Below, piece after piece: positions 34,142-45,525 of a DNA stretch of 64,000 nt (the stretch's first letter is position 1; each line of letters begins with the position of its first letter). The stretch is from Brachionus manjavacas (taxonomy: Eukaryota; Rotifera; Eurotatoria; Ploima; Brachionidae). The position numbers and the translations under genes were made by a program. The stretch covers positions 10,740,501 to 10,804,500 of the forward strand of contig JAHQIY010000001.1 in the NCBI GenBank assembly GCA_019054805.1, in the 5' to 3' direction. The notes under the pieces are model-generated. The model did not search any database. It saw only the letters and a program-made list of their open reading frames with translations, and had not been told where the DNA came from.

Positions 34142-34986
34142 CAGTCAATCCTCCGTATAACGAGAGCCTATATAACGAGAAACCCTTTATAACGAGCAAC
34201 TTGGTTAGAACCGATTACGAGCTATAGAAAATGATAAAAAAATTAATTCGATATAACGAGTTTCGATATAACGAAAACTTGATATAACGAGCTTATAATG
34301 AAATACCGCTTAATCATTTTCTTAAGAATAAAAACTTCCTATAACGAGCTTGAACAAAAGAAATTTTTTCACACTTTTTATATAAAAAAAAATAAAAATA
34401 AAACAATTAACTTATCTTCATGAATAACTATAAATCACCAGAAAACATTTCCTATCTAATTGTTTATAAAAAATGGCCAATCTTAATCAAAAAAAAAGAA
34501 AGTGTATTTGTTTCTATTGACAAATATGCTTATGTTTCAATCGACTCAAATTTTCCTGCACGCGGCTTATTATCAGATGTTGAGATCATCAGTTCAGTTA
34601 ACAATACAGCACAAAATGATGACAGTGATTCTGATGTCGAAGAAATCGAAAAACCTAAAAAACCTGTTATAAGCTCAAAAGAAGCTATCGATAAAATTAA
34701 TGATTTAAAAGATTTTTTTGAATAAAAACCAAGATTTCTCAAAAATAGTTGATTTTTTGTTTAATATTGAAAATGTTGTGATTGAAAAATGTAATACCAA
34801 ACAAACATCTATTAAAGATTTTGTAAAAAAACAATAATTTTGTATTTTTTTTCCTTTTTTATTTATTTTTTTACCAATAAACATTTTGAAAAAAAAAATT
34901 TTTTTGCCCATCTTTTTCAATGCAATTTCGATATAACGAGCAACGAAATTTTCGCCCAACTTGCTCGTTATATCGAGGATTGACTG
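34142..34986 (+). mobile_element. Tigger/pogo-derived DNA transposon, internally deleted, with intact terminal repeats
   Basis: Terminal inverted repeats are CAGTCAATCCTC followed by CGTATAACGAG on the left and CAGTCAATCCTC followed by GATATAACGAG on the right (minus reading). Both are flanked by the dinucleotide TA (34140-34141 and 34987-34988), the target used by pogo/Tigger and Tc1/mariner elements. The left subterminal 200 bp hold at least seven further ATAACGA words, probable transposase binding sites. Inside, 34420-34725 encodes a 101-residue piece with the acidic DDSDSDVEEIEK stretch typical of Tigger transposase C-termini. Shifted by one frame the sequence continues to a Lys-rich SIKDFVKKQ end, like the ITDFF/KK tail of the family. 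The DNA-binding and DDE regions are missing, so the copy is non-autonomous. The near-identical tips suggest fairly recent movement. Confidence 0.82.
34420..34725 (+). pseudogene. C-terminal remnant of Tigger transposase
   Basis: A 101-residue open frame inside the Tigger-derived element. It has no catalytic domain and starts abruptly after the subterminal repeats, so it is a leftover of internal deletion. The real C-terminus continues in a shifted frame for about 40 codons after its stop. It resembles other Tigger C-termini in its Asp/Ser-rich stretch and following helix (SSKEAIDKINDLKDFFE). A functional protein is unlikely. Confidence 0.6.
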
Positions 34987-35336
34987 TATCGATAAATTTT
35001 TTCTTGATTTTAATCGAATTAATATTTGTTTTTGTTTTTGTTTTAATTTAAATTGTTAAATCAGAATATTTTTTTTTCACTTTGAAATTCGAAATTTTTT
35101 GATTATTCCAGTTTATTTTAGGATAAGTGAAATTTTCTAAAGTTTTAAATAACAAAAAATAAAAGAGCTGATGGCTTTTTTACCATTAAACAATTTATTT
35201 AAATTAAATTTTAACAAAAGTAGCAGTCTTGGTTAATCAAAAAACTAAAGAAAGAATAAAATTTCGCAGTTCTCATTCGAAAATGTATTTAAATAAATTT
35301 ATTGTTTTAACTGTCAAGATTGTTTATTTAATGAAT

Positions 35337-38300
35337 TTAAATTGAGTATAGTTTTTTCAATCTATTTCCTTTATCAATTTTTCCAGTCAATTCGGATAAC
35401 AGTTGTTTCTGGTCTTTGTCAATAAACATCTTGGTAATTTCGAATCTTTGTGTTTTAGTTATTGATTCCAAATAGTCATAAATATCGAATTTGGTTGTCA
35501 GTTCTTTCTCGGACAATTTGTACACGCATTTTATCAATTTGCTCAGCATATCATCATCCAACTTAGAACCAATAAATTTGTGCAATTGTTTTGGATCAAC
35601 ACTGGCAAGTAGTTTAGAATAGTTATCAATATCAGATGGACTTATTGAGTTCCATGCCTGCAAAAATTCATATCCATTAGTAATGGATGAAAAATCATAA
35701 TTTTTCTTCGGCATATTTAAAATAGGAGCTGATTGAGCTACTGGTTTACGAATTGGTTTACTTTCTTTTTCCGAATTAATTTTTTCGCTAATTTCCTCAA
35801 TCTTTACTTTTTTTTCATTGTCAATTTTTTGCTTCTCTTTTACCAAAATTTCCAAATTTTGTAATTCACTTTTGGCAATTTGATTGTTGCATTCAATAGA
35901 TAAAATTTTTCTCAAATCATTAATAGCTGATTCGAATTCTTTTTTGTCTTTGTAAGCCAACGCACGTCGGTACAAAGCCTTTACATTGTTAGGATCTTTT
36001 TCAAGAACATAACTTGTGTCTTTAATGGCTAAATCAGGTTGTTTGAGCTTGATGTAACAAAGAGATCTATTGGAATAAGCTATGGCATTACCACTATCTA
36101 ATTCAATACATTTCGAGTAAAGTTCACAAGCTTTTTGGTAGTTGTTATTCTTGAAAAAATCATTTCCTTTAGTTTTGAAGTCTTCAAATAGCTTTTGTTG
36201 GTCTTCTTGTTTTTCTACTTTCTTAGCTTGCGGCAAACTCCGTACTTTATCTAGTTTACCATTTTCTTTTAATACCCCCTTGACTCTATTGTAATTTAAT
36301 TGAACATTTTTAAATTGATTATCTATTTTCATCAAATTTTCGTAAATTTCAAACGCTTCCTCATATTTCTCAAGCATTTCGAGTGAATTAGCTTTTTTGA
36401 ATAAAAGCTTGCATGTTAGACTAATATTGTCTTTGACAATTTCCAAACCAGAATCACAGTCTTTTATGCAATTTTTAAAATCACAAATATTCTGATAACT
36501 GGTAGCACGATTATTAAATAAAACGCTTAGATTTTGGTCTATTTCGAATAAGTGATGAGAATTTTTTTTTAATTCCTGTAAAAAATCAATGGATTTGGTG
36601 TAATAATCAATAGCATCTGCATATTGACCATTGGTGAAAAAAACACCTGCTTTATCTTTAGTTTGTATAACTTGGTCTGGTAGCTCAAATTTTTTAACCT
36701 CAAGAACCGATTCGTTTTCTGCTGCTTCTCGGAGTTTGGTCGAAGCTTTGTCTTGCTCCGTCGGAACAGGCTCTTTATCTGCTTTTTCTTCGGACTTAAT
36801 TGGAACTTCAAGCACTTGTTCGTCCTCTTCAGAGTCAATGTCTACTTCGGTTATAGGTATTTTTTTATTTTCTTCATCCGATTCTTCGTCACTTCCATCA
36901 GTCTCTTCAATTTGAAGTCTTTTACCACCAGCTGATTTCAATTTATTGATTTCTTCTTGATTTTTTTGAAAATCATGATCAATTTGATTTTTTAATTCCT
37001 AAAATTTTTAAAAACTTTTAAAAAATATTTTAATTGAGGTTTTTCAAAAGCTTGACATTTAAATTGAAATATTTTATAAATCTTCAAGATTTTTGCGCAA
37101 TTTTTTTAATAGTGTTTTAAATTTAAAGAAATGAAAAAATTTCGTATTTTGAAAAAACGAAAAAAACTGAAAAACTGTTAGCTGGAGTAACTTTTCAAAG
37201 AGCAAATATTGGATAAAGATTGTTCATTTTTTGTTTTTTTAAAGAATAAAATAATAACTGATTCAAATTGGTTTGATATTTGAACAAGCCTAATAGACTA
37301 TTAAGAAATATGTCATGTAAGAGTTAGACTGCAGAGATTATTGCAAATATTGAAATTGAACTAATTGAACAGAAAACCAAACTTCTGAACAAAAGTATTT
37401 CTAAAATTGTAATTTTTAAAATAAAAAAAAATTAATTTTTTTTCAATTTTTTTATTGCATAATTCCTAACAAATCTCTGCAAGCCTCTGCAAAGAACTTA
37501 CATTAAAATATATTCCGTAACTTTGCAGGTTTTTTTTTTTACTTAAAAATGATTACATAAAGTTTAAAAAAAAATATATACATTTCTAAATTCTAAATAA
37601 AGTCTCATAGACAAGGCAGAAAAATGTCTATGAATTAAAAATAGAAAAGGGAAATTTATAAAAATTTTATTACTAAAATATTGCCTTTTAAAATTCAAAT
37701 TTTAATAAATTATCTAACAACATATAAAACAATCCATATTTAAATATTTAAAAAAAAAATCATCTTTATTTGTACAATATGAACTTATTTCTTATTAACA
37801 AACCTACTCAAGTTTAACTGAACTGAAATGATAAATTGAAAGAAATTTAACTAACGTAATCATCGGAATTGAGTGACATGACTTTAAAATAGAGTATTCT
37901 ATTTTAGTGACACACTGTAATTACATGTAAAAGATTTTATTGTGACATGTCACTAAATTCGGATAATTACGCTATCTCTAATTCTATGAGGTTTACTTTA
38001 GCTTTTTTGTCCGAGGAGTCCAAAATTAGGCATTTTTCGATATCAATTTTAGCTTTTTCAAAATTTTTTTGTTTGTATAAAGCAGTCGCACGTCGCAGTA
38101 GAGCTTTAAAATTCTCTTGTTCGTATTTTAGAACTTCATCACAGTCTTGGATTGCTTTTTCCCAGTTTTCAAGCTTAATATCTAATTTAAAATAGTAGAA
38201 AAAATCAAATTTTATTAATTGAATTAATACAAGCTAATGCACGGTTATTGTATGAAGCTGCAGTGGGTAAATATTTAATGCTTCGAGTGTAGTAAGTAAC

Positions 38301-40867
38301 AGCTTCATGGTAGCAAGCAGCCGCAAACGACTCGTTTCCTTTACATTTTTCTTGATCAGCTTTCAAAATTTTTGTTGACTCATCCAGATCTATTTAAAAT
38401 TAAACAAATTAAATAAAGAAAAATTCAACACATTGATAAACAATCTTAAAAAATCTTTTTATTATGTTTTTTTTTTAACTATCCATCTGTTTCAGTTTTG
38501 GAATAGAATTTTCAAACTGGAACAAGTATTTAATATATATTATTGATAATTTATTAATAAATTATTAAATTTATAGCTTAAGCTTAAAAGTACAAATAAA
38601 TTTTACTAGTGATAAAATCAAATAACTTCGAATAGATATTTAAATAAGCAGCCTTCCGAATGAAAATTAAATTCTAAGATATTATTTGAATATAAGTAAA
38701 TTTGAAAAATATACTTAAATTTTAGTTTATTTTAATTAAAATATTCGAATTAAAGTTTGAAATAGAAAATTTAAAGATAAATTTGAATTTAAAAATATTC
38801 AAGAAATAAAATATTAATATAAAAATTCCTTATTTTTTTCCAAAACTCTTTCGGCTCAATATTTTTAGTAGTAGTAGTAGTAGTTTTCTGCGACAAGACT
38901 AAACCCTTGTAGAACAACCCAAGATATATTTGGTTAGCTTGTAGAAGCATTGCTGCTTATAACAAAGTTTTTTTATACTCGCTAATTACGTCTTTCGACG
39001 CCATTATTTATAGTCCCCTTGACTCGCAAGTCCTGACAGGTTCCCATAGGAAGATAATCGCTGTTCTAATACCAGGTTTCATTTTTTAGATGAATTGTAA
39101 CAACCATCTAGAGAAATGATTTGGTGATGGACTCAAACCAGGTGGTAAGTAGAAGCACAACACTGAAAGCACTAGCTCAAATCCATAATTTATTATTTTT
39201 TAACGTTACATTTATTTAACTTGACTAGGATTCGAACCAGGACTCTAAATCGCATTAAGCTGTTGTTTTCCCCACTACACTACCACCTCTCTAGAAGGTA
39301 CTATATTGTACGCATAGAACTCTTTATCTAAGGTATTTAATTTTGTGTGATTTTTTTACTGATTATCTGTCAATAATTATAAATAAAAAATTTTCCATTT
39401 GTACAATTTGCTAGATACAAAACAATAATTCACAAATTTTAGAAATAAAATGTTGCCTTTCAATTGAAATTTAAAAAAATACAAAATTAAAATTTCAAAA
39501 CAATATTCTAATTTTAAATTTTAGTATGTAAAATTTGTAATACAATCTTAAATTACTAAATAAGAAAGAAGAATTTGAAAAATGAGCATTCTAAAGATTT
39601 TTGATTTTTTAAAGAAGCTTTAAGTTTAAGTTTTCAAACTATGGACTTGAGACTGATTGACAATTTCATCTAAAAAAAAATACATGCAAAGAAAAAACTG
39701 TCCATAATTAGGTAACAATTTTAGATTTTTTTTCTGATTTTTTAAGGCTTTACAGGTAAAATATTAATTTTATGGGTCAAGTTTTTCTATTTTGAATGAA
39801 TATTTTTTTAGATGGCATAAAATTTGAACTTTTTAACTTTGAAACAATGCTTCGATATTTAGTTTTAGTTAATTGATTTAAATTAAAAAAATATCATAAG
39901 TATTTCTGGAATTATGAAATTATTGTCTTTATACTTTAAAATTTTTTCTTACTCTCTGTATTAATATCTTTTGGTAGATCTTTGACCAGAGATTTGGATA
40001 AATTTTTGCCTTGATTTACAACGGTTTTATCGTCTGTCACTTTAGAAACACTCTCAAGATTCTCTTTTTGTTCCAATTCTTTATCTATTTGTTTCTCAAT
40101 TCTTAAAGACAAAATTTTAAATTGAGTTTTTCTAATAAAAAAATATGAAAAGCTAACTTTTCCCATTCTCGGTAATCTTTGGGCTTAACAGATTTTTTTG
40201 TACTTTGGCTATTCTTAATTTCCTTTTGTAAAATTAAAATTTAAACTAATTAACTTTAATTCAAATCGGTTACTTGAGTAAGAGGCTTTGTATTTCCAGG
40301 CTTAATTATATTTGTTTGCTTAGCTGATCTAATCGGTGGCTCTTTATCTTCATTTATAACTTCGGTTTTTGATGTCACTTTTTTTTCCAAGTTTGGTATT
40401 TCTTTTACAAAATTCTTTTATAAAAAATTAATTAATTTAATCTTTGAATTTATTTTTCTAAATTTACCTGAATTTCACTATCTAAAAGTTCTTGTTCACT
40501 TTTACTCAATGCTTGTTTGGTATAAATTGGTTTATCTTTTCTCAGAACACGACTGAATTCATGAAATCAGTAGAAACTTGTTTATTTGTTATAAAATAGA
40601 TCATACCTGTTCGGAGACAAAGTCTTTATTTTTTCGAAAACAAAATTTTCCAAATCAGGATATTTTCCCTCTACACCAGAACTAGTTGAATTGATGAAAA
40701 TAAAAATGACTGAAATTTATTTTTTTAAGTTTAACCTACACTAAAACACGGTATATTTTTTCCAACTCTTTCACATTTTCACACTTTTTTACATACTTGA
40801 AGTCCAGGTTTTCAAGCGGAATATCGTGTTTTTTTCTAGCGTCTTTTAAAAAATCAACATCGGTCAT
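35337..40867 (-). CDS. SPAG1: SPAG1, TPR and RPAP3_C axonemal dynein assembly factor
   Basis: Nine exons on minus: 40740-40867, 40607-40681, 40468-40552, 40274-40414, 40158-40222, 39953-40101, 38231-38389, 37997-38181 and 35337-36998. Phases agree and give 882 aa (human 926). The N-terminus IPLENLDFKYVKKCENVKELEKI matches SPAG1, as does PKDYREWEK further on. The first TPR block runs from KCKGNESFAAACYHEAVTYY to DSSDKKAK. The second covers TKDKAGVFFTNGQYADAIDYY onward. The third covers KGNDFFKNNNYQKACELYSK through ALYRRALAYKDKKEFESAI. An RPAP3_C domain closes the protein (NYDFSSITNGYEFLQAWNSI to the end). SPAG1 scaffolds HSP90/HSP70 and R2TP-like factors to pre-assemble dynein arms in cytoplasm, so the animal has motile cilia. 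Exon 8 now ends at AAA|GTAAAC. The intron's first 26 nt still read as a TPR end (VNLIELE), and a MITE follows. Intron 6 (1.6 kb) holds a SINE. Confidence 0.9.
37855..37971. mobile_element. 117-bp foldback MITE abutting a SPAG1 TPR exon
   Basis: The ends are inverted copies over about 29 bp. The left starts CGTAATCATCGGAATT followed by GAGTGACATG. The right, read on minus, starts CGTAATTATCCGAATT followed by TAGTGACATGTCAC. A TA dinucleotide borders ACGTAAT on the left and GCGTAAT on the right, consistent with TA target duplication. No coding. Its right tip lies 26 nt beyond the predicted end of SPAG1 exon 8 and introduces an in-frame TAA into the former TPR frame. A partial relative lies at 13736-13797. 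Confidence 0.75.
38866..39296 (-). mobile_element. tRNA-derived SINE in SPAG1 intron 6
   Basis: Reading minus from about 39296, the head has a pol III A box (GGTAGTGTAGTGGG) and, about 40 nt later, a perfect B box GGTTCGAATCC (39228-39238), the arrangement of a tRNA gene. It does not continue as a clean tRNA but as about 340 nt of body, ending in six CTA repeats (38866-38883, read TAG on plus) and AAAAAT. A tRNA-like head, unrelated body and short simple-repeat tail define a tRNA-SINE. The 5' limit is approximate. Confidence 0.75.
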
Positions 40868-41815
40868 TTTCAAAAATTTTAATCCAAAATATTTAGAATT
40901 GATTTCAGTTTTCTAGAATTTTAAATTTAAAAAAAAAAAATTCACTAGTACATGAACACAAAAAAATCAAATTTTAAAATTTAACTTGAGTTTTGTTTAA
41001 GTTTCTATAGAAACACATGTCATTGAACTAAGAGTCCAAATACTGGATAATATGGAATTTTACGTCTAGTCATAATTGGCTTGCTTTTTAAGAATCCAAA
41101 AATTATTTAGATTAAATAAAAAATTTCCAAATAAAAATTTATAAAAAATTTTTTAATTAATAATTTCCAAATTTTGAACTAAAAGTTTATTTTTTAATAC
41201 AACTGTAATTAAAAAGGTCATAATAACTTAAAATTAAACAATTAAAAATTAAGCAATGTTTTTTTTAAAGGGGCAATTAATTAATTTTAAGCTAGAATAG
41301 ATTGGGCAAGTTTAAGAGGTCAAAATACTTTAAACTCAATTATTTAATTCAGAACCACTATTTATGCTTTGAATTAAGAGGAATTTCATTAATGATATTT
41401 TTTAATAAAAATTTCTAAGCCTCAAGGAAGATTTTAATAAATCCAGCATTTTAGCACTCGATATCAAAGACTATTCAAAAAAATCATCCAAATATTCAAA
41501 ATAATCCGACTCTAAGTAAAATATCATTAAATCACAATTTAATTTTGTAAAATCTAATTTAATGCCACTTTATTTGGCCAAATCTAGGCCAACACTTTGC
41601 GTCAAGAATCGGCAAGACCTTGATTTTGAACATTAGAAAGCACATTAATCCAAATGATCATCAAACCATTAAATGTTAATTTTTTTCTAAATCAATTTCT
41701 CTATAAATTCTTAGTAAATTTTCAAATTTAAAATGAAAAAAATTTTTTAAAGCTACATTTGTCTATTAAATGAAAGATTTGTCTAGATTTTCAAGACAAA
41801 TACTATTTTATAAAA
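40868..41815. promoter_or_regulatory. 948-bp divergent intergenic region between SPAG1 and the SLC5-like gene
   Basis: Both genes start outward from here, so their promoters must lie in it. I see no ORF, no repeat and no distinctive motif in the AT-rich sequence. No X-box-like ciliary element was recognised by eye. Confidence 0.35.
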
Positions 41816-43675
41816 ATGATCGAAGACCAAATATCATTTTGGATTTTTATGACCTTTTTTGGTGTTTTATCCATTTTTAAGACAGTCAACAAATTTATAG
41901 CTGACTCGAGAGAGACGTCGGTCGAGAGTGAACCATCAGAAAACTTTCATCAAGTTTACACAATTTCAGATCATTTTAAAAAAGCAAATCGAATGGTCGA
42001 GTACAATGTAGAGAACAAAAACAAGCCGGAAAAACATCTCAAAAAAATCCAAAAAAAGCATCTAGTTAAGTCAATTATTAACTATTCAATATCATTCAAT
42101 TCTTCTTTTTTGCTGGTCGGTTCTTTGAGCGAAACCTATTTGCATGGAGTGCGATTAGCCGGAAACATACTGTCAATATTCTTGGGACAAATGTATTCAT
42201 ACTTCATCATTCATCCGTTCATGTACAGCCTAAGAGACCAAATCAATTCTCCATATGACTACTTGGAAAAAAGGTACAACCAGCGATACATGAAATCATT
42301 GAGTTCTTTGGCCGGAATGTTCTTTTACTTGATATTTTTGTCGCTTTATCTTTGGGGCTGTACCGCCATGGTTCAAATAATATACCCAGATATGTCTTTG
42401 CCGTTGATCAACCTGATAATTGGAATCTACTCGATTGCCGGAACTTTGCTTGGAGGTCTTATTCAATCAACTAAAATAAATGTCTTTCAATTTTTGATTC
42501 TATGCATCGGTTTGATTTCAGCCATGCACCTGACTTTATTCAAGAACCGCAATGTGTCCCTAAAGCAATTGTGGAACTTGGCCGAGCTTAATCACAGAAC
42601 AAATTTTTTTGACACGCGCACAGACTTGTTTACTCCATACACAATTTTGAACCAGGCCATATCGCTGCCAATGGCCTGGTGCTCTAAACTCGGACTTTTT
42701 GTGGTCGATTTTGCCAGGTACAAATCAATAGACAAAAATAAAAAGTCTAAGATTTTATTTTTGTCCAACATACCTGTCATGGTATTCTTAAATTTATTGC
42801 TTATAATAGCTGGCGGATTTGTGTGCTTTCTCTACTTTTTTGGCTGTGATCCCTTATTGCGGAAGAAAATAAAAAACAAAAATCAAATAGGAATTTACTG
42901 GCTGCACTTAGTTCTATCGCGAAATTTGCCGTCTATTAGCGGGATTTTATTCGCATCCGTCATCTATTACTCTATCATTCAGCACTCACTAGGCATGACT
43001 TTATGCACCAAATCCATCATTAACGAAACATTAGCTCCATTAGTTGATCGGATCAAAATAAAGGAAAAATTTAAAAATTTTATTAAAAAATTTTTTTTGG
43101 TAATAATGGGAATATTGAGCTTGTTAATTTCTCAGGCGTTCCAATATGGCAAAAAAACAATGCTTTCTTATTTTTTTTTGTTCAACAATTTGATCAACTC
43201 GCCCATATTGGGGCTATTTTTGCTCTCAATGTTCATTCCATATGCCAACCATGTTGGTGCTGCAATTGCGTTTGTCTTGAATCTGCTAATCAATTTTTGG
43301 TTTGGTTCTGGTCTAATTTTTAATCAAGCAAAACCTCAGGAGTTTGTGACAAATACGGTTCTATGCTCAAAGTCTTCAAGTCAATTTTTATACAACATAT
43401 CAAGACTGCAATCACTAAACACAAAATTTTTGCTAGAGAATCAGGATTCTGATCAAAATTTATACTTTTATTCTAATGAAGATTTTTTGACTAGTATTTA
43501 TTCAATAGCACCAATATGGTACTGCTTATTCAGTGTGGTATTCATAGTTGTTTTTGGAACTTTGTTCAGTTTGATTTATTCGTTCGTAACCACAGGTGGT
43601 GTTGACTCTGATTCCAAGTATAAAGAGCAAAGAAGAAAGCTTATGTTTTACTACAGATTTAAGTATTGCTTTTGA
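41816..43675 (+). CDS. SLC5-family sodium/solute symporter (SSS), multivitamin/monocarboxylate transporter-like
   Basis: A 619-residue intronless ORF with about 13 hydrophobic segments. After a first membrane helix comes an unusually long charged loop (residues 30-85). The symporter core follows: SLSETYLHGVRLAGNILSIF, MYSYFIIHPFMYSLRD, the family-typical SPYDYLEKRYNQRYMKSLSS, AGTLLGGLIQSTKINVFQF, TPYTILNQAISLPMAW, and LPSISGILFASVIYYSI. The final helix (VVFIVVFGTLFSLIYSFVTTGG) matches the SLC5A5/6/8/12 branch. Members use the sodium gradient to move iodide, vitamins, monocarboxylates or choline. The substrate cannot be assigned, and the usual sodium-site serines are not clearly placed. The first long loop and short stretches such as SKSSSQF near 520 are less conserved. 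AATAAA lies about 320 nt after the stop. Confidence 0.85.
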   Translation: MIEDQISFWIFMTFFGVLSIFKTVNKFIADSRETSVESEPSENFHQVYTISDHFKKANRMVEYNVENKNKPEKHLKKIQKKHLVKSIINYSISFNSSFLLVGSLSETYLHGVRLAGNILSIFLGQMYSYFIIHPFMYSLRDQINSPYDYLEKRYNQRYMKSLSSLAGMFFYLIFLSLYLWGCTAMVQIIYPDMSLPLINLIIGIYSIAGTLLGGLIQSTKINVFQFLILCIGLISAMHLTLFKNRNVSLKQLWNLAELNHRTNFFDTRTDLFTPYTILNQAISLPMAWCSKLGLFVVDFARYKSIDKNKKSKILFLSNIPVMVFLNLLLIIAGGFVCFLYFFGCDPLLRKKIKNKNQIGIYWLHLVLSRNLPSISGILFASVIYYSIIQHSLGMTLCTKSIINETLAPLVDRIKIKEKFKNFIKKFFLVIMGILSLLISQAFQYGKKTMLSYFFLFNNLINSPILGLFLLSMFIPYANHVGAAIAFVLNLLINFWFGSGLIFNQAKPQEFVTNTVLCSKSSSQFLYNISRLQSLNTKFLLENQDSDQNLYFYSNEDFLTSIYSIAPIWYCLFSVVFIVVFGTLFSLIYSFVTTGGVDSDSKYKEQRRKLMFYYRFKYCF

Positions 43676-44459
43676 AAAGAAACAATGCTCGGTTTAAATG
43701 TCCAAGTTAGATACATTGAAAAGTATTAATAATTACTATAGACTTTAGCGCCAACTTTCAAAAACTTATGGTTGATTAAGATCAAAAAGAATAACCATCG
43801 ATTGAAATAGTTGATTTTTTATTTAATTGTTTATAATCAATTTTATTAAATGTCCAATTATTAAATTATTAAATCGGTCTGATTTTGATAATAGATCGAG
43901 AAACTATATATTTTTTAAATTTTAACTAAATTGTAAATATTTTGAAATTATAACTTAGACGTAAAAATTTGTATGTTTTTTTTTTAACATTTTTAAATAA
44001 AATACTAATGAAAAAATTTATTTATTAACTTTTTTTTAATTTTAAGCAGCTTTTTTGAAAAAATATTCAAAAAAAAAAGGGCCAAATAATTCTTATACTT
44101 AAATCTCTTTAAAATTTTTTATCATATTCGAGATAGATAAAATTCTTTGAATGAAAATTAAGTTTTGATGATCTACTTTTTTACAAAAATTTTACTTTAA
44201 TTCACTTTTCGGACTAAATTTAGATATAACAACGAAGTGCTTATTTATCTTGCAATCAAAAAAATTTCCAACAAGACCTGGCATCAAATTTGGTTGCTTT
44301 TAATTGAAAAAATTATGCATTTTTTTATGGAAAATTGGTTACTGATTTCATCAATCTGAGGGCAAATTTTTAAATTTTGGTGTTTCTACTCAAACACAAA
44401 AATATGGTTAAGATTATCCAAAAATATGGTTAAGCTGCAGAAATAAACATAAAATGAAT

Positions 44460-44640
44460 TATTCTTTAGAATTGTAAGTGAATAGAAGGAAGGTTTCGAG
44501 TCAAGATTTTTCGAATGCCTTACCCTTTATTGTAATTTCTATCTAATTATATTTTTTTTCCATACAGAACCTTTTCTTACTTAAGCATCTATATCTTTTT
44601 GCGAAAGCATGAACATAATTTTACATTTGTAAATTTTCAT
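44460..44640 (+). mobile_element. LINE 3'-end fragment
   Basis: AGGTTTCGAGTCAAGATTTT followed by CGAATGCC...CTTTATTGTAATT parallels the end of the LINE ORF at 14245-14300 (GGTTTCGAATCAAGGAATAT, GTGTAATTG). A C/T-rich 3' UTR follows in both. Only the last part of the element remains, as expected of 5'-truncated LINE insertions. Confidence 0.5.
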
Positions 44641-45177
44641 GTTTTTTGATTTTTTGAAAATTAAAAAAAAAACTTTAACAGTGTTATTTTTTAATTAAAA
44701 TGAAAAATAAAAATTTTATGAAGTATTTCACAAAAAGTCTGAAAATATAATAATTTATAAATGTAAGATTTTTTAAATTTTGTCGAAAACATTAGTGAAC
44801 TTTAATGAAACTTTTAATTTTTTATTTTATTTGCGTCTTTAGAGACTAATTATTTTTTTCCATAAAAAACTATAGATCGATTTAGATTTACAAATAAATA
44901 AGTAATTAAGAAAAATTTTGAATATTTAAAAAATTTTCAATAATATGGCCAAAAATTAAAAATAAATGATAAAAAAATATTAATTTATGAAACGATGTTA
45001 TTAAATTATTTTGCTTTAATTCAAAAAATAAATTAAATGAAGTTTAGGTTAACATCAAACTAAATAAAATAAATACCGATTCGTAACAATTTTTATTTCC
45101 ACATGTGTATTTTTCTTGCAGAAAAAAAGAAAAGAACGAAAATAATAATTAACCAGTAGTTTTTAAAGCAAATTTTG

Positions 45178-45525
45178 CAGACTTGTTTTTAAGTCACATG
45201 TCTTAAGTCAAGTCAATTCAATGACTTAAATTTTTCTTTTAATTTAAGTCAAGTCGATGACTTAAAATTTTTTTTTTAGTGAAATTTAGTCAAGTGAACT
45301 AATTATCTGATTTTTAAACTAAAAAATAAATATGATTTTTTATTTTAATCCAAAAAAAGTTTAGTTTCAAAATCAGAAAATTAGTTGACCCGACTAAACT
45401 TCACTAAAAAAATAAAAAAAAATTTTAAGACATTGGCTTTGACTTAATAAAAAAAAATTTAAGTTATGACTTTGACTAAAATTTTTCTGACTAAGACTTA
45501 AAACTGTGACTTAAAAACAAGTCTA
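45178..45525. mobile_element. hAT-type MITE, 348 bp, second copy
   Basis: It begins CAGACTTGTTTTTAAGTCAC and ends ...GACTTAAAAACAAGTCTA, the inverted form. The interior has the same AAGTCAAGTC/GACTTGACTT words as the copy at 27286 plus an inner inverted segment (CTGATTTTTAAACT... and AGTTTCAAAATCAG). The flanks are AAATTTTG and AAATCTTG, an 8-bp target duplication with one mismatch. Confidence 0.75.

Noticed and set aside
34530..34959. Minus-strand ORFs in the Tigger-derived element
   Set aside because: They mirror the plus-strand transposase remnant and subterminal repeats.
37947..38195. An 82-residue plus-strand ORF
   Set aside because: It is antisense to the SPAG1 TPR exon; the minus frame encodes a conserved TPR.
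39228..39296. A functional tRNA gene (A box and B box present)
   Set aside because: The folded acceptor stem and 3' end are missing and a long body with a repeat tail follows, so it is better read as a SINE.
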